A stretch of 64,000 nt of DNA from Forficula auricularia (taxonomy: Eukaryota; Arthropoda; Insecta; Dermaptera; Forficulidae): contig JALMQS010000099.1 in assembly GCA_024734495.1 (NCBI GenBank), positions 98,559,321 to 98,623,320 of the forward strand. The letters are read 5' to 3'. The stretch's first letter is position 1, and each line of letters begins with the position of its first letter. The position numbers and the translations under genes were made by a program. This document shows positions 35,358-45,560 of the stretch, piece after piece. Below the pieces are notes generated by a model. That model did not search any database. It was not told the origin of the DNA and saw only the letters and a list, made by a program, of their open reading frames with translations.

Positions 35358-35586
35358 TGAAGGGTTAAGAATGATAAAGACCAAAGCTGCATTTTTTTCA
35401 AAAGTTGTTTTTTGATGTAGTTTGCATTGGAAACACAAGTAGCAGATACTAGTAATGTAGTGGAAGATAAAAGTCATAGATGGTAGTATCATATCGTGAT
35501 TTATAGATTTTTTTTTAAACTTTCAATTTGCTCCCCTGAAAAAAAGTTAATTTGTGGCTTTGGACTTTATCATTCTTGACCCTTCA
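35358..35586. mobile_element. 229-bp TIR element flanked by TA
   Basis: TGAAGGGTTAAGAATGATAA...CAAAGC pairs with the complement at the right end (GCTTTGGACTTTATCATTC...ACCCTTCA); TIRs are about 40 bp with few mismatches. TA at 35356-35357 and 35587-35588 fits a Tc1/mariner-type target duplication. No coding capacity. Confidence 0.8.
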
Positions 35587-35593
35587 TATATGT

Positions 35594-35697
35594 ATTGAAG
35601 GAGACAATAAAAGAGTGTGTCTTCTGTTGGAATTATAAATTTTATTTATAATTTATAATTCCAGCAGAAGTCACACTCTTTTATAGTCTCCTTCAAT
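35594..35697. repeat. 104-bp palindrome of the GAAGGAGACAATAAAAGAG family
   Basis: Both arms end in TTGAAGGAGACAATAAAAGA and meet at ATTATAAATTTTATTTATAAT, so this copy lacks the CTGATGA loop. It is followed by the family right end ATATAAAAATTATGC...CTCG. Confidence 0.85.
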
Positions 35698-35699
35698 AT

Positions 35700-36495
35700 A
35701 TAAAAATTATGCTACCCTCGCCACAACTTTCAATTTATTATATATGTAGATATTATTACCTTTTCTCTGGTGAAAAAATATACCTGACTGAGCTAAGTAT
35801 TCATAATAAAATCTCCATTAAATGTACTTCTTTAAAAAATGGTACCCAGGAATGGACAAATTTTCATTTTGAAATATAATAATTCATTAAAAAAATAAGA
35901 TTAACAATCGTTCATGTAGTCCCTAATGAAAATTTGTTCCTTTTTGACGACCATCTATTAATTCTTTTGTTTCTATTAAAGGAAATGATTGTATGGAGCA
36001 AATGTCAATGGATAAAAGGTGTGTGTGTGAGTGTCTAGGGGGATAAGCGAATCCCTCGGGACAGGAATAGCTTCCCCCGGGACCATCTGACGTCCGAGGT
36101 GGAGGGAGAACATGCATGTCTGTTGTCTCTCTTGATAAATTCCATTGGATCAAACACATCCCTTTGTTAATGTAGAAAAGGTATAAGAGAGAGGGCAAAA
36201 AAATCCAATTTCGAATTCATTATAGAATTTATATTAAAAAACAAAAAAACAAGCGACTTGCAATAGCCGATTTGCTTGCTGTAGGTATCTACATAATATA
36301 ATTATCGGAACTCGGAAAAAGTTTCTCAAGTTAAATTAATTCGAAAAAGAGGAAATTTATTTTATCCACAAGACTGAGTATTTGTGATAATTAAAAAAAA
36401 ATAAATAAATAATTCGTGAGAAATCAAGTGCATTCGTAAATAAAATAATATTAAAAAAATATATTGTAAAAACTATTTAAAAAAAAAAATTGATT
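35700..36495. other. unassigned; GC-raised patch at 36010-36120
   Basis: The minus-strand frame 35923-36198 covers a GC-rich patch (proline-rich, CLIQWNLSRETTDMHVLPPP). No domain or splice evidence. Flanks are AT-rich. Confidence 0.4.
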
Positions 36496-37181
36496 AAAGT
36501 TTTAGTGGTTGAATTGTTATTAGAACTTTTTAATTAAACCACAGTATGCTTTGTTTGATATTTATTTAAAACACTAACAAATATAGGTGTATAAACACAA
36601 ATACACGTCGTTTCGATTACTACATCTGTGATCGTAGTCATGTATTTGTGTTGTGGATATTTCTTAATGTTTTAATATATAGTACCTGGATGCACCGAGC
36701 GATGCTCGGTACCTTCTTCCTTCAGTTAAAATCTTTATTTTAATATTATTTTTAATTTAAAATTCTGATAAAAAGGTCGATTTTTATTTGAGAGCCGTTT
36801 AAAAAAAAAAATACAAATACAAATACTTATATATATAATATATATATAAGTATTTGTATTTGTATTTTTTTTTTTAAACGGCTCTCAAATAAAAATCGAC
36901 CTTTTTATCAGAATTTTAAATTAAAAATAATATTAAAATAAAGATTTTAACTGAAGGAAAGAAGTTACCGAGCATCGCTCGGTGCATCCAAGTACTATAT
37001 ATTAAAACATTAAGAAATATCCACAACACAAATACATGACTACGATCACAGATGTAGTAATCGAAACGACGTGTATTTGTGTTTATACACCTATATTTGT
37101 TAGTGTTTTAAATAAATATCAAACAAAGCATACTGTGGTTTAATTAAAAAGTTCTAATAACAATTCAACCACTAAAACTTT
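36496..37181. repeat. ~686-bp near-perfect palindrome
   Basis: Arms of about 341 bp (36496-36836 and 36841-37181) are almost identical reverse complements. By eye they differ only at CCTGG/CTTGG, TACCTTCTTCC/TAACTTCTTTCC and an A-run length. The centre is an AT run. Each arm contains an AAACACAAATACACG hairpin (36590-36652) with a CGAAACGACG loop motif, then the CCGAGC-hairpin repeat also seen at 13994-14148. A TA microsatellite abuts the right end. Such low arm divergence means a very recent origin, ongoing gene conversion or an assembly/template-switch artefact. Confidence 0.93.
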
Positions 37182-37203
37182 ATATATATATATATATATA
37201 TAT

Positions 37204-37383
37204 ACCTGGAAGTCCGAGTCCTTGCATTGATATTTGACCGGCTATAATCTGATTCCTAGTCACCAATCCGTCTGGCAAGCGTGGTGACTTAATGCTAACT
37301 CCCTTCCATTTCATGGAAGAGGCCTATATTCAGCAGTGGATTGTCGATATCGACAGGCTGATGATGATGATGATGATGATGAT
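37204..37383 (+). mobile_element. RTE-clade LINE, extreme 3' end with (GAT)n tail
   Basis: Near the end one frame reads MEEAYIQQWIVDIDRLM (37314-37364), the typical E-A-Y-(V/I)-Q-Q-W ending of RTE-type ORFs. DNA features also match: TCTGGCAAGCGTGGTGACTT, CCTTCCATTTCATGGAAGAG, CAGCAGTGGATT, and a GAT microsatellite tail (37360-37383), as RTE elements end in short-unit repeats. Only ~180 bp survive, so this is a severely 5'-truncated insertion. Confidence 0.75.
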
Positions 37384-37838
37384 ACCTGGAAGACCGAGCT
37401 TTGTTCGGGTTTAGCTAATGCTGGGCAAAAACACAACACAATCACAATAAATTATAATTTTTCTCATTAATATATCAAAGAATAATTGATACGTCAACGA
37501 TAATTATTTTGACCGCGCTGATTTGAAAAAGATATTTTTATCTCGCGAGACTACTGCGGATTACGCTATTGGAGTCTACGGATTATGAAGTCTGGACCAA
37601 GAGAGAAAAAGATGTGATCCACTTAGCTACAATCCAACGTCATTTCGCGTATAGCCCGCTAGACATTCTTTGATATTCTAGATATTCTTTGATATATTAA
37701 TGAGAAAAATTATAATTTATTTAATATCATTATTTGAAGTTAGAAATATATAAGTTCAAATATTATTTTCACTCAATATTTGACAAAAATTCCCTACATT
37801 AGATTCGCGATTGAATCAAATGTAGAAAACATTCTGAC
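37384..37838 (-). repeat. probable remainder of the element ending at 38183
   Basis: Starts right after the GAT run with ACCTGGAAGACCGAGC...TTCGGG, a diverged form of the CCGAGC hairpin, and continues to the repeat at 37839. A single element from 37384 to 38183 would have a hairpin at one end and TCTACTCTTATTAAACG at the other, without terminal inverted repeats: Helitron-like in outline but unproven. ATATTCTTTGATAT is duplicated at 37667-37700. Confidence 0.4.
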
Positions 37839-38183
37839 AATCACAATACTTGTTCAAGGCCTTTGAGAACAAAGATTTAAACCTGGGTACAAAAGAAAGA
37901 GGAACCCTTTTTAAATCCCTAAGATAAGATTGGCATTTGTCTACCTGAGAATAATTAATTTGATTACGAAAAAAACCATCAAAAACAATTTTGTCGAAGA
38001 TGAGACCGTGACAGATCGAATTGTCAACCCCAAAACCCCCTAACCCGTGAATTTCATCAAAATCGGTAGAGTCGTTTTCAAAATAGAACCTAGATACAAA
38101 TATATATATAAATAAATATATATATAAATAAATAAATATATATAAATAAATATACAATTTTTGCTCGTTTAATAAGAGTAGAT
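37839..38183 (+). repeat. interspersed repeat, copy 2 (partner 14473-14855)
   Basis: Shares with copy 1 the long block from CTACCTGAGAATAATTAATT through GACAGATCGAATTGTCA and AATCGGTAGAGTCGTTTTC to TTTAATAAGAGTAGAT. An open minus-strand frame of 126 residues (37816-38196) runs through it, longer than in copy 1; no known domain. Confidence 0.75.
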
Positions 38184-38239
38184 AGATATTGAACAAATCA
38201 TCATGTGTCTTATTTCAAAAAGTTCTAATAAAAACCCCA

Positions 38240-38500
38240 TTAAAGGAGACAATAAAAGAGTGTGTCTTCTGCTGGAAAAATACATTTTTTAATTTATTTA
38301 TTACGAAACTAAAGTTTCGAGAATATTGCCCTCTTCATCGGTCTATTGCAATTGATTCACAGGAATTAAGATGTGAAAGTCCTGGAAAATATAGTCTCGT
38401 TATAAATAAATTAAATCTATTTTTCCAGCAGAAGACATACTCTTTTATTGTCTCCTTTAATTTATAAAAATTCTCCTACTCGGCAAAAAGAAACTTATAT
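38240..38500. repeat. GAAGGAGACAATAAAAGAG foldback family, diverged copy
   Basis: Left AAAGGAGACAATAAAAGAG...GTCTTCTGCTGGAA and right TTCCAGCAGAAGACATACTC...GTCTCCTTTAA form arms. The internal motif (38308-38341) is mutated: CTGATGA became CCGATGA and the stem is disrupted. The frame at 38189-38467 lies in this repeat. Confidence 0.78.
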
Positions 38501-39008
38501 TCCAATTTAAAACCCCTTTATTTCAAAATGCACTTAAAATCAAAAATTAAATGCTTCCCTAATATCTACTCAAAAAATTTGCTTACACACATGATTTTTT
38601 TTATTATTAAAATATAACCTTGTTAAACACACATGATTATAAATAAAAGAATTAGCTCTTATTTTAATTAAATTGAATGTTGTAAGCTCCCACGATTTTT
38701 TTCGCTCATGTAAATAAGCTAATTTTTAGAATACTAAAGAAATATTTATTTTCTGCTTTTTATTAGTTCATTTTGAAATAAAATCGTGTTTTTTAATTTA
38801 TTTTTATTTTATACGTTTTAGTCTTTGAACTCTACAAACTTACTATATATTTCAGGTAGTTGATTTTCATACCAATACTTCCTCAGGGTCTAGAGCTCTA
38901 GAGAGTAACTGTCTAAAATCAGACAAAGTGTCAAAAATAATTAATAATTAATTTTTTTTGATAGTTGGTATATGTCCCAATGTTTCATAGGACCCCAAAA
39001 TATCTTTA
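38501..39008. other. no recognised feature beyond a retroposon tail
   Basis: Includes TTATTATTAAAATATAACC at 38597-38626, the 3' end shared with 34141-34205. The rest is AT-rich. Confidence 0.45.
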
Positions 39009-39734
39009 CTTTACCATACAGGGTATGGTCAAGTATTGTAATCTTGCATGAAAAAAGTGTTGTTTTTTTTTTCAAAATATCTCAAAAACGGCTGAAACTA
39101 TTTTGATTAAAAAAATTGATCGAAACCATGGCATTTCACTCTACAAAAAATCCCTAATAAGTGAACATCGAAAAATTTATTTTTTTCGAGATAATTATTG
39201 TAATGTCAAAATATCTGTTAGTCTGTCTGGTTGTCTGTGCGTTACCAAATTTTTGTAGACGAGCTAGCTTAAAAACTAGTGTGAATATCGAAACCAAATT
39301 TCACACGTAGTTTTGGTGCATTGATATTAAGAGCTGATTAGATTTTGGTGCATATCGCCCAAAATTAAGGGGGGTGGACGGAGGGGGGTGGTTTAAAAAT
39401 TAAAATTCTAGGCTCTTGTACCAAACTTAACCAAATTTTGTATACATAATCAGTGGGATCCCAGAAGTCTAAAAATGGAAAAACTAACCGCCCAAAATGG
39501 GAGGGGGGGTCAAAAATGAAAATCTAGGCCCTTGTACCAAACTCAACCAAATTTTGTATATAATACATAATCAGTGGGCCCCCAGGAGTTTAAAAATGCA
39601 AAAAATAACCCCTTCCCCTACATGAATATAAATAATTTTATTAAATGAATTTAACTTTAAAGGACATCATAGATATTAGAAATAATTTTATTAAATATTA
39701 AATATAAGTGAGGGGCCAGGTTGTATGGTAAAGT
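39009..39734. repeat. composite repeat with a 115-bp minisatellite
   Basis: ACTTTACCATACA (39009-39021) and its complement TGTATGGTAAAGT (39722-39734) may mark the ends. Inside, from about 39396 to 39615, two ~115-bp tandem units contain CCAAACTCAACCAAATTTTG, ATCAGTGGG and CTAACCGCCCAAAATGGG. The same unit, same period, is amplified at 56905-57290. Confidence 0.65.
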
Positions 39735-40011
39735 CAAGTGGATGGCCATATCAGAACACGTCAGCTTATTTTTTTAAAATTTGGTTCTGACCTGTCAAAA
39801 TGTCTAAAATATTAATTTGTGAACGTTTTCTTTCCAAATTTCATGCAGTTGCTTTTTCCTTATCATCATCACAATGCATTACAGTGAATTAAAAAAAAAA
39901 TCGGATTGGTAGAAAGAAATTCGATTACAAAATTCTACCAAGACGCACAGATAGACAGATTAACATATAACAAACTGAAGTATAGAGTTAAATAAAAACA
40001 TATAATACTAG

Positions 40012-40245
40012 TGTGCTGATAGTGCAGTTGTTATCTAGGTTACTCGGAATCGAATCTCACTTCAGTCAGAACTATTTTCATCTCTGTCAAAAATACAAAG
40101 CACCTCAATAAATCCAGAGAAAGGCAACGGGAAACTACTACTATGAACATTATCCTCAGAAAAATCACTATGGAGAGGATGGCCTCCAAAGTAATAGCCA
40201 TCTCTTGGAATCGACCTTATACCTACTACAATTGATTTTATTTAA
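40012..40245 (+). mobile_element. probable tRNA-derived SINE
   Basis: TGATAGTGCAGTTGTTA resembles box A and CGGAATCGAATCTCAC, about 25 bases on, resembles box B (GGTTCGAATCC). A non-tRNA body follows (AGAGAAAGGCAACGGGAAAC, TCACTATGGAGAGGATGGCC, ATCTCTTGGAATCGACC). No clear target duplication or tail was seen. Confidence 0.5.
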
Positions 40246-40712
40246 TTTAATTACAATTTAATTTACGGTGGGCGATATTCTTCAATTCCCATGCAAGGTC
40301 CTTGTAATTAAATTATAAATTCTCTTTTTTTCCAATTAAAATATATTTTCCAGTAGAGAAAAGAAAGAGCGAAAAGAAAAAGCATGTAATTTGTTTTTAA
40401 TTTAAAAAATAAATATTCTTTTGAATTAAAATATACATCGAACAAAATTCATTTTGATTTGAATAGAAAACATTATAATCAGAGCCGATATATAAAGAGA
40501 AGTAAATCGAAAAAAAAATCCAATCCAATGAGATTAGATGCTGGGAGTGTGGCGAACCATGGGGAAAATTAGATTTTCTGATTTATTTTGCTGATAACAA
40601 TTTCTGTTAAATCTATAGGTACATTGTGGCTGTAAAAGATTCAACTCTTTGAAAGACATAATTAGTCTTGAAAGTAGTTGATTTTATATATTCTTAAGTT
40701 ATCCTATATGAT

Positions 40713-41164
40713 CACGTCAGACTTTTGAGATATTATCGGTCAAAAAGACGAAAAAGGCCATTTTGACCTATTTTCGAGTTCCATTAAATATTAAACAGCA
40801 ATATTTGAAATAAAAATATTTTGTTGACTTAATAGAAAACAGCTTCCTCTTTAATTTCCAAATTACCACTTGTTTTTAGCTCAATTAGAACTCGAGTTAT
40901 AACTAAAAAACTAAGACCTTATGTTTTTATCTATGTTTATTATCCTTTATAATCACGTAGTTTTAGTTTTTTAGTTATAACTCGAGTTCTAATTGGGCTA
41001 AAAACAAGTGGTAATTTGAAAATCAAAGAGGAAGCTGTTTTCTATTACGTCAACAAAATATTTTGATTTAAAATATTGCTGTTTAATATTTACTGGGACT
41101 CGAAAGTGGGTCAAAATGGCTTTTTTCGTCATTTTGACCGATAATATCTCAAAAGTCTGACGTG
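40713..41164. repeat. 452-bp palindrome, 202-bp arms
   Basis: Arms 40713-40914 and 40963-41164 pair with roughly 7% mismatch around a 48-bp spacer. The ends are CACGTCAGACTTTTGAGATA and complement. The left flank TTATCCTATATGATCACGT recurs in the spacer as TTATCCTTTATAATCACGT, suggesting that the right arm arose by copying back across this junction. No coding sequence. Confidence 0.92.
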
Positions 41165-42028
41165 TTCTAAAAAATCGGGAAATTGCTGATAATCAGCGTA
41201 TAAAACTCTACTGGGATCCATTGTTAGATTTACAGGAACAAATTTTTGTTTAATTTTTGTCGAGCAGTGTATTCTGCTTGATGATGACTTATTATAACCA
41301 TCTCATAATATCTTATTTTGTTTTTCCCGTACTCACGGATGCCTATAATTAAGAGTCTCCAATAATAAATCGAATATTAATATATTTTGCCTTATTATTT
41401 TGATTTTTTAGTAAGTAGCCTCTACGTATAATTTAGTAGTGTAAGGTATTATGAATTTAACCAAGAATTTTATTTAAAATTGAATTTCGAAATAAAATTT
41501 CGATGCTGAGGTTTGGAATGTGTGAAAAACATGGAATCAATGAATCGTTATATACGTGGGAACGGATGTGATCTCACATGCACTGATTGAGTGGGAAAGG
41601 GAAATAAGCGGGCTAGTGTTATCTGCGCATTCGAATCCGCGTACCGAATTTTTGCAGACTAGATCGTCATGAATATAGCTTCCCGACTATTTAGTACGAA
41701 AATTTCACTTCTAGTGTCTGGACATACAAGATATTTTTATTAAATATAGATTTGTTGTTTACTATAAAGTATAAAGCAAGAGTGGGTTTTAAAGAGAAGA
41801 TTTTTAATTCATAGTTGAGTTTGACAAATAAGCATTCGGCAAAAATTATGGATTATAAATAACGACCCTTATTTTATAACAATTAATATTTTTTAAAATA
41901 TAATTTTTTAGATCCACACTATATAAAGTTTTATTTTTATAGACAGGTGATATTTTAACAATTTAATTTTAGCTGTTTTTAGATATTTCAAAAAAATAAA
42001 GCAAAAATACCACTTTTTCTTTTTAGTA
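41165..42028. other. no recognised feature
   Basis: AT-rich, no shared repeat seen. Confidence 0.5.
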
Positions 42029-42318
42029 CACTGTTAACAATTTATTATCTAATTTTACTATAAAAAATGGAAAGTCCGGCTTCAAAACTTTTTAGCAATA
42101 TTACATACCAGTATTGTAATCTTACAACATATTTTTTACTAATAGGTATTTAATTAATACAAGAAAAAAGTAAATTTACAATTTATTTTTGTATTTTTGA
42201 CATCAGTCACTGTCATTTTACAAATTTAATATAGTATTTTTTTACTATACGCAATCTTATAAATTTCCTATCTATTTGTATTGTAAACATATAGTAAATT
42301 TACAAGTTTTTAACAGTG
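42029..42318. mobile_element. 290-bp MITE flanked by TA
   Basis: Ends CACTGTTAACAATTT...TTTTACTATA and TATAGTAAATTTACAAG...TTAACAGTG are inverted repeats. TA lies at 42027-42028 and 42319-42320, as for Tc1/mariner-type elements. A diverged copy in opposite orientation is at about 61080-61265. Confidence 0.8.
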
Positions 42319-42320
42319 TA

Positions 42321-43355
42321 TTACAATCCTCATATTCAGTACTGTATTGTTTCTCATTTGTGCTTCTTGACTCTATTTTTTTCAGTAGTAAATAAATATC
42401 TATATTTATACTCTATCCTTTAATAAATCAATATAGATATTATCTAAATAAAAACTCGACTATAATTTTAGAAGAAGCGAGTTCTCTCGATCAAGGGCAG
42501 ACGGTTATTTAAATAATTTTGAAAAAAAAATGTTGATGGATTAAATACTGTTCGGATAACAAATAGTCTTTTACACAGATGGAATTTTTTTTAAATCTGA
42601 CCATAAAAATTACTATGATTGATGAAACTTTCTTTAATAATAAAATTCAAAATATATTTCATATTTTTTTTCGTGTTGAAACGGGGACGGTTGTAATACT
42701 ATTTTTTTTATATTGTACATTATTAATCTTCTCTTACATTTCGAGTCTGTTTTTTTATCGTTATATATTTTATAAAGTGACTAGATGAGAGAGGGAAAGA
42801 GAAAAACATTCTCCATTTATACTTTTTAATTGTAATTGTTCCATATTTTTCCCTCTTTTACTTTCTCAATTCCTGTCTAGATTTTTTTCTTTTGGCAGAT
42901 GAATGTCTTTTTGTTAAACCATTGGATAAATGTCTGTAAAATATATCCCTGTATTACTTTATTCTTCCATGATAGACATAAAAATAGATCAGGATTGTTT
43001 ACAAATTCATAACCATCATCTCTCATCGAGATTATTTTTTAAAACTTTTTTCATTAATCAAAAAATTGTATTTTTTATCTTATTTTTACTAGTGGTACGC
43101 AGGGGGTTCACGAATCACGTCAGGACAGGGAATTTTTTGTTAAAAAAATAATAAGAACATGTTTTTGTGATAAAATTTCTATTAGGGATTACAATATTAC
43201 CAATATTACGGGATTTTTCAAAAAATTATTATACCTAAAATATTTTAATAAAAATATATTATTAAAATTCAAACATCACTAGAGAGTTTATAATTATTTA
43301 ATGCAAAAAAAATAGATAGGACCGAATTAATTATTATTATTATTAGTCAAAAGAG
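42321..43355. other. no recognised gene; faint hAT terminus near 43093
   Basis: Frames at 42579-42788 and 42930-43151 are F/I/K-rich and unconvincing. GTGGTACGCAGGGGGTTCAC at about 43093 resembles the hAT block at 24216. Confidence 0.4.
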
Positions 43356-43369
43356 CTCAAGTACCGTAC

Positions 43370-43510
43370 TTGTAGTCCCAGCATTTGGTTCAACTATTGA
43401 GACGAAAGGTATCCTTCCGAAAAGAAAGGGTTCAGCCAACTGTCCAGATTGCAGATCAGGCCCTTGGGTTATTCTCCCGTGGTAGGTGAATCTCTTCAAA
43501 GACGCAGAAA
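43370..43510 (+). repeat. SINE-like segment with box B-like motif
   Basis: CAGATTGCAGATCAGGCCC then TTGGGTTATTCTCCCGTGG parallels the box B-like segments at 5584, 24399 and 61590. Upstream TTTGGTTCAACTATTGAGAC is a second weak box B. Confidence 0.4.
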
Positions 43511-43739
43511 GGTATAATAAGATCCTTCACCCTATTGCGTGTTTGGCACTCGAGTTCCCTTAAAAAATAAACAAACTTAAAACAACTTTTGCTCTTGGGC
43601 TGAGAAGGATGAGATAAGCCCTTATATCAACCATATTTAATAATACCCTTGATACGGCACTGCCTTCTGTTAAAAAATCGAAAGATAACTACTTTTTTCA
43701 ATCGATTGTTAAGGCTCTTTTCAAAGACCTCAAATCAAA

Positions 43740-43880
43740 TTATTTCTGAGAGGATGTGAAGCCCTCTGATATGCAATTGAAAATATTTCTACTAAAAAAC
43801 TTAGATTTTTTACCATAAAATTAGATTATTTCTTGATATATTTGGTTAATACCGTGAGTTGAATTTTTAAAAAAAAATCA
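43740..43880 (+). repeat. CTCTGATATGCAA family copy
   Basis: GAAGCCCTCTGATATGCAA, ATATTTCTACTAAAAAACTTAG and GTGAGTTGAATTTTT match 20270-20410 and 44120-44240. Confidence 0.65.
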
Positions 43881-44044
43881 TCTATTTTTCAAAAAAAGAT
43901 ATTCAAATCTTCGGGTTAATTATTTTAATGAATGGTCCGTCACTGAAAACTTTTTTCAGTTTAGCATGATTTTTACTTTATCCGTTCTAATTGAATAGAG
44001 TAAACAATTTTAGCTTCTCTTAAATATAACTATTATTCCATGTC

Positions 44045-44240
44045 AGGGTGTGTTTTTGTCTCGAGGGCCGAACTAACTAGCCCGGCAAGCCTGTTAGTAC
44101 ACGGGTTCAACTCTTGAGGGGATGCAGCCTTCTGATATGCAATGTAAAAATATTTCTACTAAAATCTTATATTTTTGACCCTAAAATTAGAATCTTTCTT
44201 CAAATTATATCTGTTAAGCGCCTCATGTTAACCAGACAAA
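44045..44240 (+). repeat. CTCTGATATGCAA family copy with tRNA-like head
   Basis: CTAGCCCGGCAAGCCTG, then CACGGGTTCAACTCTTGAGG (box B-like), then GGGGATGCAGCCTTCTGATA and the family body. The combination looks like a tRNA-derived SINE. The frame at 44114-44356 is a translation of it. Confidence 0.5.
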
Positions 44241-45324
44241 AAATTTATTTTTGTTTGGCAATAAGAAAAGAAAATGAAAGCAAAAAGCTAAATTTACACT
44301 TTGTTCTATTGCTAGGTGGCCAAATAGTGTCTATATTTAATAAGATAAAAAATTGAATAGATAAATAAATTTCATATATAAGCATATATATATGCCAAAT
44401 GAAATAATAAAAAATACACAACAAATTTAAAATTAATTTGACGTAGAATTCTAAACAAATGTATTATTTTTTTATTATTTCGAAATGAAGTTAATTAATA
44501 AAATACAATTTAGAAAAGTTCATAAACATTTTATATTTTATTTGATTACTTTTAACGTAATAAAGCTAGTTTATAAGATTCTTTTAAATTTACTAGCATT
44601 CTAAATATATATTCAAGTATTTTCCCCACTATTGTTACTATTCAAGGATTTAAACAGAAATAAAATTCCACGATTAGTTTAAGTTTATTAATACGTCGAG
44701 GTCATTAATATAATTTATTCTTTCAACAAATATTTTAATTTTGAAAATAATTACTATAAAAATGATACAGTCGTTACTATGTTTAGACATTTTTATTTTA
44801 CACACAGAAATAAACGACGCTTTGTCTATAAGACTTTAAAATGGGAAAAAGTAGAAAGTAGAATTTTGAACTTCTAAAACCAAGCGCTCTATTTTTTGAA
44901 TATGATATCTGATTTTCGTTTTTAAGTCGATCTTGAAATACATTTTTTTTAATTTAACCTCAAGTTTCCACTTAGGTACACTTCGTGTCTAGAACTACTA
45001 CTCACTAATCTGAAGGCGGATTTGAACTTCTTGGTGGTAAACCTACATGAAATCTTCCGGACGGAAAGAGAATATTTATTTGGTTTTGCCTTGAAAATCA
45101 AAATTTGAGTTTTTATCACCATTCAAGACATCTATAATTTAATTCAAAAGATTTTATTTTGCTGAAAGTAGCAGAGTTTTTGATTCATAAAGAGAAGAGA
45201 AGGTTGTTTTCTGCTTGATGGAAATTAACAGTAAGTATGACAACAAAAGACATTTCTATATCCAATAGGGTAATTGACCCCATCAGAGGGGACAGATAAA
45301 ATATTTCTAATTAAAAAAAGGCCA

Positions 45325-45560
45325 AACCTCCGAAACTATAGTCTCAAAGAAATAAATCATCTAGATGTATAAATGTAATGTTTATTTGCATCAAGCAGAG
45401 GACATAAATACAGAATAAAAATATCAGTTCCGAGCAAGGGCTTAAATGTATTTCTAATAGTAATTTATCTAATCAGAGAATGTCACCATATATGCATAAT
45501 GCATATAAATTGAAAGTTTTTGTGCCGAGGGTTGCAGAATTTTTAATAATAAATGCATAT
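45325..45560. repeat. degraded foldback-family segment
   Basis: CCTCCGAAACTATAGTCTC (45331-45349) is the 3' half of the CTGATGA..GAAAC-TATA-GTC motif. GTTTTTGTGCCGAGGGTTGC (45520-45540) is the complement of the family right end, and ATTTGCATCAAGCAGAGG matches the variant at 47.9 kb. Confidence 0.5.

Noticed and set aside
37359..37383. (GAT)n run as an independent microsatellite
   Set aside because: It directly follows the RTE coding end and is better explained as the element's 3' tail.
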